Shown: positions 42,284 through 49,550 of the stretch, piece after piece
How the letters are laid out: every line of letters begins with the position of its first letter
How positions within the stretch are numbered: position 1 is the stretch's first letter
Source: Candidatus Limnocylindrales bacterium
GTDB lineage: Bacteria; Moduliflexota; Moduliflexia; Moduliflexales; JAUQPW01
Direction: 5' to 3'
Assembly: GCA_035559535.1 (NCBI GenBank)
Contig: DATMBG010000011.1
Location: 1-52,166, forward strand
Length of the DNA stretch: 52,166 nt
Notes under the pieces: model-generated
What the model was told of the DNA's origin: nothing
The model's input: only the letters and a program-made list of their open reading frames with translations
The model's database searches: none
Translations under genes and position numbers: made by a program

Positions 42284-43072
42284 TTATTTTCCTTGAAATT
42301 GCGCTTTTCGTTTCTCCACAAAGGCCGTAATGCCCTCTTTGAAATCCATTGTTTTTCCGGCCATGGCAATAAATTGAGCTTCATTTTCCATCTGAGTTTC
42401 TAAAGAAGCATGCTCACTGAGGTAGAGAAGGCGCTTGGTGTGTCCTAAAGCCCAGGTAGGGCCTTGAGCCAGTTGTCCGGCCAGAGTCTCCACGGCGGCT
42501 TTAAAGTCTGATTCAGAGACCACCTGATTGATAAGTCCCCACTCGAGGGCTTCTTTGGCCGTTAGCACACGATTGGTATACACCAATTCCATGGCCCGTT
42601 TCAATCCCACCAGTCTGGGAAGAAAATAAGTAGAACTCCCATCCGGGGTAGCCGCAATGCCGGTATAGGCCATGGTAAACCTGGCCGTTTCAACGGCAAC
42701 AGCCATGTCACAAGCCATAGCCAGGCTCATCCCGGCACCCGCTGCAACCCCGTTGACCGCTGCAATCACAGGTTTTGGCATCCGGGTAATCTCGGAAAGA
42801 GCCGTATGAAAATAGAGAATAAGTTGTTTAAGAAAAATGGAAATAGAATCCAGATTATCTTTAAAACTCTTCACATCTCCACCGGCACAAAATGCTTTTC
42901 CGGCCCCCGTAATAACTACCGTCCGGATACCTGGATCTTCGCCACAGTGTAAGATAGCCTCCAGAAATTCCTTTCCTAAAGTATTATTTAAGGCATTATA
43001 ACTTTCCGGCCGATTGAGAGTAATGGTTGCAACCGGTCCTTTCTTGTCCAGAATCAAGGTTTCATAGTTCAT
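42284..43072 (-). CDS. Enoyl-CoA hydratase/isomerase family protein
   Basis: The 262-aa crotonase-fold protein has oxyanion-hole segments AFCAGGDVKSF (about 60-70) and NGVAAGAGMSLAMACDMAVA (about 105-124). The 130s segment reads IAATPDGSSTYFLPRLVGL, with Asp at a position used by PaaG-type isomerases in place of the hydratase Glu. It may therefore be an isomerase or a different crotonase. I chose ATG 43072 because GGGAGGAG lies eight bases ahead; GTG at 43081 is too close to that site. It is read first in the Liv gene set, but its link to transport is not clear. Confidence 0.88.
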   Translation of the reverse strand: MNYETLILDKKGPVATITLNRPESYNALNNTLGKEFLEAILHCGEDPGIRTVVITGAGKAFCAGGDVKSFKDNLDSISIFLKQLILYFHTALSEITRMPKPVIAAVNGVAAGAGMSLAMACDMAVAVETARFTMAYTGIAATPDGSSTYFLPRLVGLKRAMELVYTNRVLTAKEALEWGLINQVVSESDFKAAVETLAGQLAQGPTWALGHTKRLLYLSEHASLETQMENEAQFIAMAGKTMDFKEGITAFVEKRKAQFQGK

Positions 43073-43098
43073 AGCAGTCACTCCTCCCTATGGAGGTT

Positions 43099-43127
43099 GA
43101 TATATCTCACAAGTTAAATCCGGTCAA
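43099..43127 (-). promoter_or_regulatory. Predicted promoter of the enoyl-CoA hydratase/Liv gene set
   Basis: On the minus strand TTGACC (43127-43122) is followed after 17 bp by TATATC (43104-43099). The leader to ATG 43072 is about 20 nt and just holds the ribosome site. Confidence 0.5.
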
Positions 43128-43406
43128 TAATTTTTAATAATTTTTATATTGAGAGAACGTTCGAATCCCTGTGGAAATTTAGCAAGCCTTTTTAACTCAG
43201 TATCTTAGCAAAAAATCAATAAATCTCTTTAAAAAAACCTTGGATTTCTTATAGACCGGATTTTTTCTCAGTTTCTCCAGCCGGTTTCCCTGTGACTGGT
43301 AAGCCGTTATCCCGTTAAAAACGATAACATTACTTGGTAAAGTAAATTTTGTGCCCCTCTCCGCCTTCACCCCCGGCCTCCATATGCGCCAGGATAAGCA
43401 GAGAAG

Positions 43407-43526
43407 AACACCTCCTTAGCCCCCCTCCAGGGGGGACTTAAAGGGGAATGGCTCCTGACCGAAGTCCCCCCTGGAGGGGGGCTAAGGAGGTGTTTCTTTT
43501 TCCACCTACTAAATGGATACGGATAC
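43407..43526. repeat. Palindromic element, copy B
   Basis: The arms 43407-43439 and 43462-43494 are perfect 33-nt inverted repeats around a 22-nt loop. The tail TTTCTTTTTCCACCTACTAA to GGATACGGATAC matches copy A (3941-4104) in the same orientation, but the loop is the reverse complement of the copy A loop with two base differences. The arm outer parts also differ from copy A in matched pairs. The rest of the gap (43128-43406) holds no gene. Confidence 0.85.
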
Positions 43527-43569
43527 TTAAAATTTTCGCCGGGGTATCCGAGGATTTCTTATTTGGGAG

Positions 43570-44457
43570 TCAGGATTGTGGAAAAGTTCTTTTAACCGTG
43601 CCAATGGGATCTTCGAGGAGGGGAATAGGGATAAATATCGTCGAACGAGAGCGGGCCACCTGAGCTATCGACTGAAAACGATCTTGAGCTTTCTGTCGTC
43701 TGCGATCCGTGTCACCTTCTTTTCGTAAATCATCCTGGTGGAATACCCGGGTGTCTGGGTCTATAAAGGTTACCCCATAGCTTTGAGGGGAAAATCCCTT
43801 CCATTCATCCAATCCACAGAGAATGGCACGGATATTTCTCTTAGGCATATTCAGGCGTCTTAAAGACTCCATTTCTCGATCCCACGGTGTGGTAAAGTCA
43901 GAAATTCCAATCACCAACGTATCTCGGAGCCGGAAAGGGGCCAGAAGACCGAACATATCTAAATTCTTCTTGGGTGGAAAAGCACGTACCCGTTGTTGAG
44001 ACAAAGCCCGAAGAAACATCTTAAAGTGTTCCTCCGACATATTCCACCCTGAATCGTAGGACCATTTTGGATGAAAACAGATGAGGCGAAAAGGATCCTG
44101 GTTTTCAAAAGCGGAGAGCGCAAACAGCCAGAGGAGTTCTGTGGCGTATTCCTGCTTTCGGATCGGAGCCGCCATAGAGGGTCTGGTATCCAAAATGCAA
44201 ATCACACGGATGGTTTTTTCCGCATAATAGGTCCGCACCCAGGGCTCAAGATCCGGCATATTCGAGATCCTCTCGGATACAGAATCATCAATATGGAGGG
44301 GATTATCAGAACTTCTATAGGGGCGAAATCCCTTAAAATCCAATCCTTTTCCACTTATAAGGCTATTATGCACACCGGTATATACCGAAGTCATAACCTT
44401 TCGAATTTTAAGTGGAAGGCGTCCGACAGGTTTTACAACGGGTATAGAGAGGGTCAT
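43570..44457 (-). CDS. DUF58 domain protein with altered MIDAS-like motif
   Basis: The 295-aa protein has no membrane helix. The DUF58 entry motif is recognisable but changed (FRPYRSSDNPLHIDDS, where GD and W are usual). The von Willebrand A-like domain (about 82-250) starts with CILDTRPSM: the DxSxS metal motif has Arg at the middle Ser position (R92). A later LVIGISDFTTPWDREM strand fits the fold. DUF58 proteins work with MoxR ATPases in assembling or inserting cofactors into target proteins. The start is 2 bp after the MoxR stop, so both are coupled. No target protein is adjacent. Confidence 0.85.
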   Translation of the reverse strand: MTLSIPVVKPVGRLPLKIRKVMTSVYTGVHNSLISGKGLDFKGFRPYRSSDNPLHIDDSVSERISNMPDLEPWVRTYYAEKTIRVICILDTRPSMAAPIRKQEYATELLWLFALSAFENQDPFRLICFHPKWSYDSGWNMSEEHFKMFLRALSQQRVRAFPPKKNLDMFGLLAPFRLRDTLVIGISDFTTPWDREMESLRRLNMPKRNIRAILCGLDEWKGFSPQSYGVTFIDPDTRVFHQDDLRKEGDTDRRRQKAQDRFQSIAQVARSRSTIFIPIPLLEDPIGTVKRTFPQS

Positions 44458-44459
44458 AC

Positions 44460-45719
44460 CTACCAGGCCTCCTCAATCAGAGTTTGCAAAATGATATCCG
44501 CTGTAATGCTGGAGTTGATTTTATCAAACCGGGCCAGTGTTTTCTTAAGAATTTTTCGCAAAGGCTCAGGCAGGTCCTCGGGATCTGTTTTCATCAATTC
44601 CTCAGAGAAAAATTCAAGCACGGAGGGCGCAAAAACTATGCGATGCCTAAAGACCGGTAGCAGAACTTCCTTTACGTCTTCCGGCAAAACATAGTTTCGA
44701 TAGTGTCTAAAGGCGTGGACCTTTGCCGCCCCTTCCCAATGGGTTGCCCCTCGGGCGGAAATTCCACATAGGATAATAGGAGCTTGAAATTTTTCATGGA
44801 ACCACCGAAGGTAATTAACCGGGTTATGGGAAATGGTAATAAATCGACCCATGGCCTGACGGATCAACTTACTGACATAAACGTTTTGATGGATGAACCT
44901 GCGAATCTCGTCGACCAGTTTTACATCGCATACCTGCTTGAGCTCAAAATCTACAAAACTACTGGTTCGTTCTAAAATCTCTGCATATTCCTCCGCTGTA
45001 AAGGGCCTGCCAATAATCTTAAACATGGTTCGATCCAAAAGCGGCGGGGGAATTCGATAGGTCCCTTCGGCTTCAATCCAGTTCATGGTCATAATGGCAA
45101 AGGGCCTGGTGGAATAGGTCACACCCCGGGAAGTAACTTTCCCTTCACCCAACAATTCCAAAAGAGCTCCACCCAAAAAACTAGGAGTATTTCGGTTTAT
45201 TTCATCCAGAAGCAGGAAATCTGCAAAAGCGGCCCCGGGGACAAACCGGAAATAGCGCTTGTCGTTTTCATCCACATCCACCACCCAGCCTCCGATTAAA
45301 TCTGCCGGTACGTTGTCGTTGGCACCCTGAAACCGTTCCCACTTGCCTCCAAGCACCTTCGAGGGGATGGTAGCCAGCAGGGTTTTTCCCTTACCTGGGT
45401 CATCCTCGTACAGCACATGACCGCGTCCCAAATGACCCAGATCCCGATCTCCCACGGCAAAAAGCCCCAGGGTGGTATACTTGATCAGGTCATCCTGGGC
45501 TACAAGGACACGTCTAAAGGAAGATTCCACAGGCCATATAACTTTAGAAACGTACCAAAACTGTTTTTCCGAGCAGGGAAGCTTACCCTGTTTTATACCT
45601 TCTTCCAGGTAAGGATCAGGACCAAAGTCAGGATCAAAATCTACCTCATAATCTAAATCTATAAGCTTAGACCTATCGAAATTTGGATCCAGGTATTCAT
45701 AACTATCTCGAAGACTCAT
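44460..45719 (-). CDS. MoxR-family AAA ATPase with altered P-loop
   Basis: The 419-aa protein has a 90-residue N-terminal extension, then a MoxR AAA core. The P-loop reads DDPGKGKT (106-113), so the first Gly of GxxGxGKT is Asp; the codon is GAT. Lys112 and Thr113 are kept. Walker B is LLLDEINR (D172, E173), the sensor-1 region is MTMNWIEAEGTY, and LLDRTMFKI holds the LDR arginine. It may bind ATP more weakly or act mainly as a scaffold. It is read before the DUF58 gene, behind a promoter predicted at 45802-45830, with a GAGAGG ribosome site. Confidence 0.88.
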   Translation of the reverse strand: MSLRDSYEYLDPNFDRSKLIDLDYEVDFDPDFGPDPYLEEGIKQGKLPCSEKQFWYVSKVIWPVESSFRRVLVAQDDLIKYTTLGLFAVGDRDLGHLGRGHVLYEDDPGKGKTLLATIPSKVLGGKWERFQGANDNVPADLIGGWVVDVDENDKRYFRFVPGAAFADFLLLDEINRNTPSFLGGALLELLGEGKVTSRGVTYSTRPFAIMTMNWIEAEGTYRIPPPLLDRTMFKIIGRPFTAEEYAEILERTSSFVDFELKQVCDVKLVDEIRRFIHQNVYVSKLIRQAMGRFITISHNPVNYLRWFHEKFQAPIILCGISARGATHWEGAAKVHAFRHYRNYVLPEDVKEVLLPVFRHRIVFAPSVLEFFSEELMKTDPEDLPEPLRKILKKTLARFDKINSSITADIILQTLIEEAW

Positions 45720-45801
45720 CGTCGACCTCTCTTCAGATTAGATTTAAAGATTTAATGTAATAAGCTATACAGGTGCTTTATTTTTTTAAGAATTACAGAT
45801 A

Positions 45802-45830
45802 TTTTTATATCTTTTTATCAAGGGTGTCAA
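45802..45830 (-). promoter_or_regulatory. Predicted promoter of the MoxR-DUF58 pair
   Basis: On the minus strand TTGACA (45830-45825) is followed after 17 bp by TAAAAA (45807-45802); TATAAA at 15 bp is an alternative -10. Confidence 0.5.
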
Positions 45831-45897
45831 TAAAATAAGAAAAGAATGAGGGTTCGGTAAAATAATCCATAAATTGAACCCACAGGTTATTTAGCTA

Positions 45898-45926
45898 TTG
45901 ACTTCCTGTCTGGTTGATGCTTTAAA
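45898..45926 (+). promoter_or_regulatory. Predicted promoter of the Agl23-like gene
   Basis: TTGACT (45898-45903), 17 bp, then TTTAAA (45921-45926). The start codon at 45936 is only 10 bp beyond, so the transcript would be nearly leaderless. Confidence 0.5.
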
Positions 45927-45935
45927 TATTTTTCT

Positions 45936-47831
45936 ATGATGACAGAAACTTCTTATAAAACGATGACCTTACCAAAGGAAAAAACAAGGTTTTTGGATAC
46001 CTTCCATCTCCTTTTTCTGGGAATCCTCGGGTTTGCTTTGTTTCTGAGGTTATTCCAGTTGGGTGAAAAACCCTATCACCATGATGAAAGTCTCTATGCC
46101 ACCTATTCCTGGAACCTTTATACAGGTAGGGGATACCAATACTTTCCTATGCTGCATGGGCCTTTTCTGTTTCATATCAATACCCTGTTCTTTTTCCTGT
46201 TTGGGGTCAGTAATTTTACCGCCCGGTTATCGGTAGCCCTTTTTGGAACGGCCCTGGTTGGACTGACTTATTATTTAAAGGAACAGCTTGGGGAAAAGGG
46301 GGTTCTGGCTGCCGCAACGTTTCTGGCCCTGTCTCCTATTAATCTTTATTTTAGCAGATTTTTAGCCCATGACAGCTACGTGGCTGTATTCACCCTGCTT
46401 CCGGTTATTTTTTTTATTAAATACCTTAAAGATCTGAATAACAGATCTTATCTGTATGGTCTTGCGATCTCTCTGGCCTTCCTGTTTACCATTAAATTGA
46501 CGGCCTATATTCATACCTTTATTTTTGTCACGTTTGGCGTGGTCTATGAGTTTGTAATTCGTCGCCGGCAGTTCGTTGTAAAAAATAAGAAGGACCTTTC
46601 CTCAGGCAAGGGGAAGAAATCCCGAACCCCGAATGATGGTCAGTTGTTTACGGCTGACAGGTCTTTTCTAAGAGAAGCTCAAAACTTTCTACGGGAGCAC
46701 AAATTCCCCCTCCTCCTTGCATCCTTCATGTTTATAGGTATATACATTACGCTCTATACCACCTTCTTCACCAACCCCAGGGGAGTCTGGGATAGTATTT
46801 TTACCACCTTTCAATATTGGATCGAACAGAATCGAATTCAACGAATCCGGGGGGCCTTTACGTATTATCTCCCGTTTTTAGTCCTCTATGAACTCCCGGT
46901 AATTCTGGTTGTTGGATTAGGACTTTTCACCAAACTTTCTAAAACAGCGTATACCCGAGAGATTTTTATCGGGGCAACCCTGACAACTGGAGTCCTGATG
47001 TATACTTTCTGGAATAGTCTTCTTCCCAAGGAGTTGAGTCTTTTCGGGCAGGTTTTTCAGGTAAATCATCTGACCCATATGGATACCTTCGCAGATGTTG
47101 TTTATGCCCTTTATTTGATTTTTCTAGGGGGGTGGGGAGTCTTTCATTTCCTTGGCCAAAAGGAGGTTTTCACTGCCTTTCTTCTTTACTGGTCCGTTAT
47201 GGCCCTTTTGATTTACTCCTATGCCGGGGAGAAAATACCCTGGTTATCCGTTCACGTAGCTCTTCCCCTTATACTTTTAGCCGGAAAGTTTATGGGAGAA
47301 TTTTTAAACTCTCCTTTCTTTCAACGTCATTTAAAGTATTTTCTGATTTGTATACTCCTTGCTCTGGCCTTTACCCTGCACACCACCATCCATGCGAATT
47401 TTTATTACAACGCCAATCCTATAGAACGCCTGGTTTATACCCATACCTCACCGGAAGTGGTGAAAATGGTTGATAAAATCGAAGAGGTAAGCTTCAAATT
47501 CGGTAAAGGAAAGGATACCCCTTTAGCCGTTCAAGGGATTGCCGTCTGGCCCCTGAGTTGGTATTTGCGGGAATATCGAAACTGGTACTATCCGGGGGAT
47601 ATCAAGACGGCTCTGGATCGGCCTGTTATTATTATAGATTGGGTTTCCCGCGAACAGTACAAGGAGTTACTTCAAGACTATTTTGAAATCCACGTGAAAC
47701 TAAGGGAGTGGTGGATTCCAGGTGAGAATCCTACCTGGCGGCAATTATGGAACTATTTCCTTTTTCGAGAGGTTTATAATCCTACCGGTTCAGAAGACAT
47801 TGCGTTTTATGTGAAAAAAGAATTTATGTGA
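45936..47831 (+). CDS. TIGR03663/Agl23-like membrane glycosyltransferase
   Basis: The 631-aa protein has about ten membrane helices and matches the TIGR03663 (flippase-associated, Agl23) family, which is related to GT39/ArnT-type glycosyltransferases. The N-terminal periplasmic loop has the conserved acidic pair in YHHDESLYATYSWNLYTGRG, and LHGPFLFHINTLFFFLFGVS follows. A soluble C-terminal region starts near residue 500 (TSPEVVKMVDKI). It probably transfers a sugar from a lipid carrier at the outer face of the membrane. Three start codons are possible (45936, 45939, 45963); no ribosome site precedes the first two. The SDR gene follows closely. Confidence 0.88.
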   Translation: MMTETSYKTMTLPKEKTRFLDTFHLLFLGILGFALFLRLFQLGEKPYHHDESLYATYSWNLYTGRGYQYFPMLHGPFLFHINTLFFFLFGVSNFTARLSVALFGTALVGLTYYLKEQLGEKGVLAAATFLALSPINLYFSRFLAHDSYVAVFTLLPVIFFIKYLKDLNNRSYLYGLAISLAFLFTIKLTAYIHTFIFVTFGVVYEFVIRRRQFVVKNKKDLSSGKGKKSRTPNDGQLFTADRSFLREAQNFLREHKFPLLLASFMFIGIYITLYTTFFTNPRGVWDSIFTTFQYWIEQNRIQRIRGAFTYYLPFLVLYELPVILVVGLGLFTKLSKTAYTREIFIGATLTTGVLMYTFWNSLLPKELSLFGQVFQVNHLTHMDTFADVVYALYLIFLGGWGVFHFLGQKEVFTAFLLYWSVMALLIYSYAGEKIPWLSVHVALPLILLAGKFMGEFLNSPFFQRHLKYFLICILLALAFTLHTTIHANFYYNANPIERLVYTHTSPEVVKMVDKIEEVSFKFGKGKDTPLAVQGIAVWPLSWYLREYRNWYYPGDIKTALDRPVIIIDWVSREQYKELLQDYFEIHVKLREWWIPGENPTWRQLWNYFLFREVYNPTGSEDIAFYVKKEFM

Positions 47832-47902
47832 ATCTACACCCGGGAGTTAGAATTCAGAAGTCCTGGGGCATCCGACTCCTGGTTTCTGACTCCTGTAAAA
47901 AT

Positions 47903-48655
47903 ATGGGAAAACTCGACGGGAAAGTAGCCATTGTAACCGGAGCAGCCGGTGGAATCGGTCAGGCTATCTGTCAGACTTTAGCCCGGGAAGGGGCTGCTGT
48001 GGTAGCTTCAGACATTGACCTTCCCAGATGTCAGAAACTGGTTCAAGAAATAGAGAAATCAGGTGGACAGGCTATGGCGATTCAGACCGATGTAACGAAC
48101 AAAACCGATATAAGGGGCATGGTAGACACCGTTATGCAAAAATGGGGTCGGATCGATATTTTGGTGAATAATGCCGGCATTATTTCCTTTGGACCGGTTG
48201 CTGAATTGGCTGAGGAAGAGTGGGACCGGGTACTTCGGATCAATTTGAAGAGCGTGTTTCTCTGCTCTCAAGCGGTGATGGGTGCCATGAAAAAGCAAAA
48301 GAGCGGTAAAATTGTCAACATGGGTTCTCTGGCCGGAAAAGTCGGAGGAATAGTCGTTTCATCGGCCTATGCCGCCTCAAAGGCAGGGGTCATGTGCCTG
48401 ACCCTCTCCCTAGCCAAGGAACTGGCTCCCTTCAATATTAACGTAAATGCCCTAGCTCCCGGCCCGGTCGATACCGATATGACCCGAGCTTTCCCCCCAG
48501 GCGCACTGGATCAAACCATCAATCAGACACCGCTTAAACGGCAGGCAACCCCCCAAGATATTGCCAATGTAGTTCTTTTTCTTGTGACGGAAGATTCACG
48601 ACATATTACCGGAGAGGTCATCGATGTAAACGGTGGGATCTTGATGGATATTTAG
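47903..48655 (+). CDS. Short-chain dehydrogenase/reductase (FabG-like)
   Basis: The 250-aa enzyme has a classical SDR fold. The cofactor loop is TGAAGGIG (12-19), NNAG is at 89-92, and the catalytic residues are N114, S142, Y156 and K160 (YAASK). D37-like acidic residues in VVASDIDL suggest NAD(H) preference. The C-terminus (ITGEVIDVNGGILMDI) fits FabG-like or sugar/alcohol dehydrogenases. I chose ATG 47903 over the GTG at 47828, because the 25 extra codons read through short-period repeat DNA (GACTCCTG units). It follows the Agl23-like gene on the same strand. Confidence 0.9.
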   Translation: MGKLDGKVAIVTGAAGGIGQAICQTLAREGAAVVASDIDLPRCQKLVQEIEKSGGQAMAIQTDVTNKTDIRGMVDTVMQKWGRIDILVNNAGIISFGPVAELAEEEWDRVLRINLKSVFLCSQAVMGAMKKQKSGKIVNMGSLAGKVGGIVVSSAYAASKAGVMCLTLSLAKELAPFNINVNALAPGPVDTDMTRAFPPGALDQTINQTPLKRQATPQDIANVVLFLVTEDSRHITGEVIDVNGGILMDI

Positions 48656-48664
48656 GATCGAGGG

Positions 48665-49243
48665 TCAGGGTCCGGATTGGGGTTTAAGGGTTTTTAACAA
48701 CTCCTCTATATTTCCGAGAACAAGAGTTTCGAGCCTTGGAATATGGATAACCACGGGTTGAGGGGGAATAGCCAGGGCTGCAGTTCCCAAGGCAGTAACA
48801 TCAACTCCTTTTTCTTTTAGTAAGCCAACAGCCGGGTTATTGGTCCCCTCCAACAAGGCTGCCAACATATGTTGGGTCAGGATGGCCGAAGCGTTTGCCG
48901 CCAGTTCGTTGGCCCGAGCAAAAACGGCTTTACTGGCGGGTGAACGACTTATCGTCCTTCGATCCTGAACCGAAAAGCTGCCTTTTCCAATCCGGGTACG
49001 CAGTTCACGACGGAAGGGGATCGGATCTATGTTAAACCGGGCGAATAATTCAGCAAGTATTGTCCACTCCCTGTGTAACTCCGCCGCTATCGGATCCGGT
49101 AGTTGTAATTGCGTGAACATCTTATCCAGGCTGCATAACCCCATAAAGAGATGGGCCGGGGCAATGAGAGCGTGATGGCCATACAAAGCCTCAGCCGCAG
49201 CAATTTGCCAGGTAAAATACAAACCGATAGAAATGTCCGGCAT
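48665..49243 (-). CDS. Stand-alone Clp N-terminal domain protein
   Basis: The 192-aa protein carries two Clp-N-type repeats: AAAEALYGHHALIAPAHLFM near residue 15 and ASAILTQHMLAALLEGTNNP near residue 117, preceded by SRSPASKAVFARANELA. There is no ATPase domain. ClpA, ClpB and ClpC use this domain to take up substrates or adaptors, so a free copy may act as an adaptor, a decoy or a specialised binding protein. A GAGAGGA site precedes the ATG. It converges with the SDR gene, leaving 9 bp, and is divergent from the spermidine-synthase-like gene. Confidence 0.85.
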   Translation of the reverse strand: MPDISIGLYFTWQIAAAEALYGHHALIAPAHLFMGLCSLDKMFTQLQLPDPIAAELHREWTILAELFARFNIDPIPFRRELRTRIGKGSFSVQDRRTISRSPASKAVFARANELAANASAILTQHMLAALLEGTNNPAVGLLKEKGVDVTALGTAALAIPPQPVVIHIPRLETLVLGNIEELLKTLKPQSGP

Positions 49244-49438
49244 AGGTCCTCTCGTAATCTATAAATTTTGAGAACTACAGGATTACGTTTTATCCAGGAT
49301 GCGTAATTCGCCGAATTTACCCATCCTTAAGAAAGACAAAGTTCTTCATTCAACCCCAACCTTATCCGAAAACTTCTGTAATGTCTATACTAAAATACGT
49401 TCTTTTTAAAAGCAACTTGATTTTTGATCATCCGGTCG

Positions 49439-49500
49439 CTTGACAAGAGTTAACCGAAACAATAGGTTAATCAAGAAGGTATCTTTTACAACTTGTCAAG
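49439..49500 (+). promoter_or_regulatory. Possible promoter and operator sites of the spermidine-synthase-like gene
   Basis: TTGACA (49440-49445) is followed after 17 bp by TAGGTT, a weak -10. The spacer and -10 hold an inverted repeat, TTAACC-N9-GGTTAA. CTTGACAAG (49439-49447) and its reverse complement CTTGTCAAG (49492-49500) frame the region, which suggests regulator binding. The remaining part of the 307-bp gap shows nothing notable. Confidence 0.4.
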
Positions 49501-49550
49501 TTTTTTCGTTGATATTCCTTTAACCCTCGACAGATAACGAACAATTCAAG

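Noticed and set aside
42163-42384. 73-codon frame overlapping the enoyl-CoA hydratase end
   Set aside because: It reads 7-nt repeat DNA and then the wrong frame of a solid gene.
43145-43175. tRNA-like T-arm (GTTCGAATCCC)
   Set aside because: No acceptor, D or anticodon arms can be built around it.
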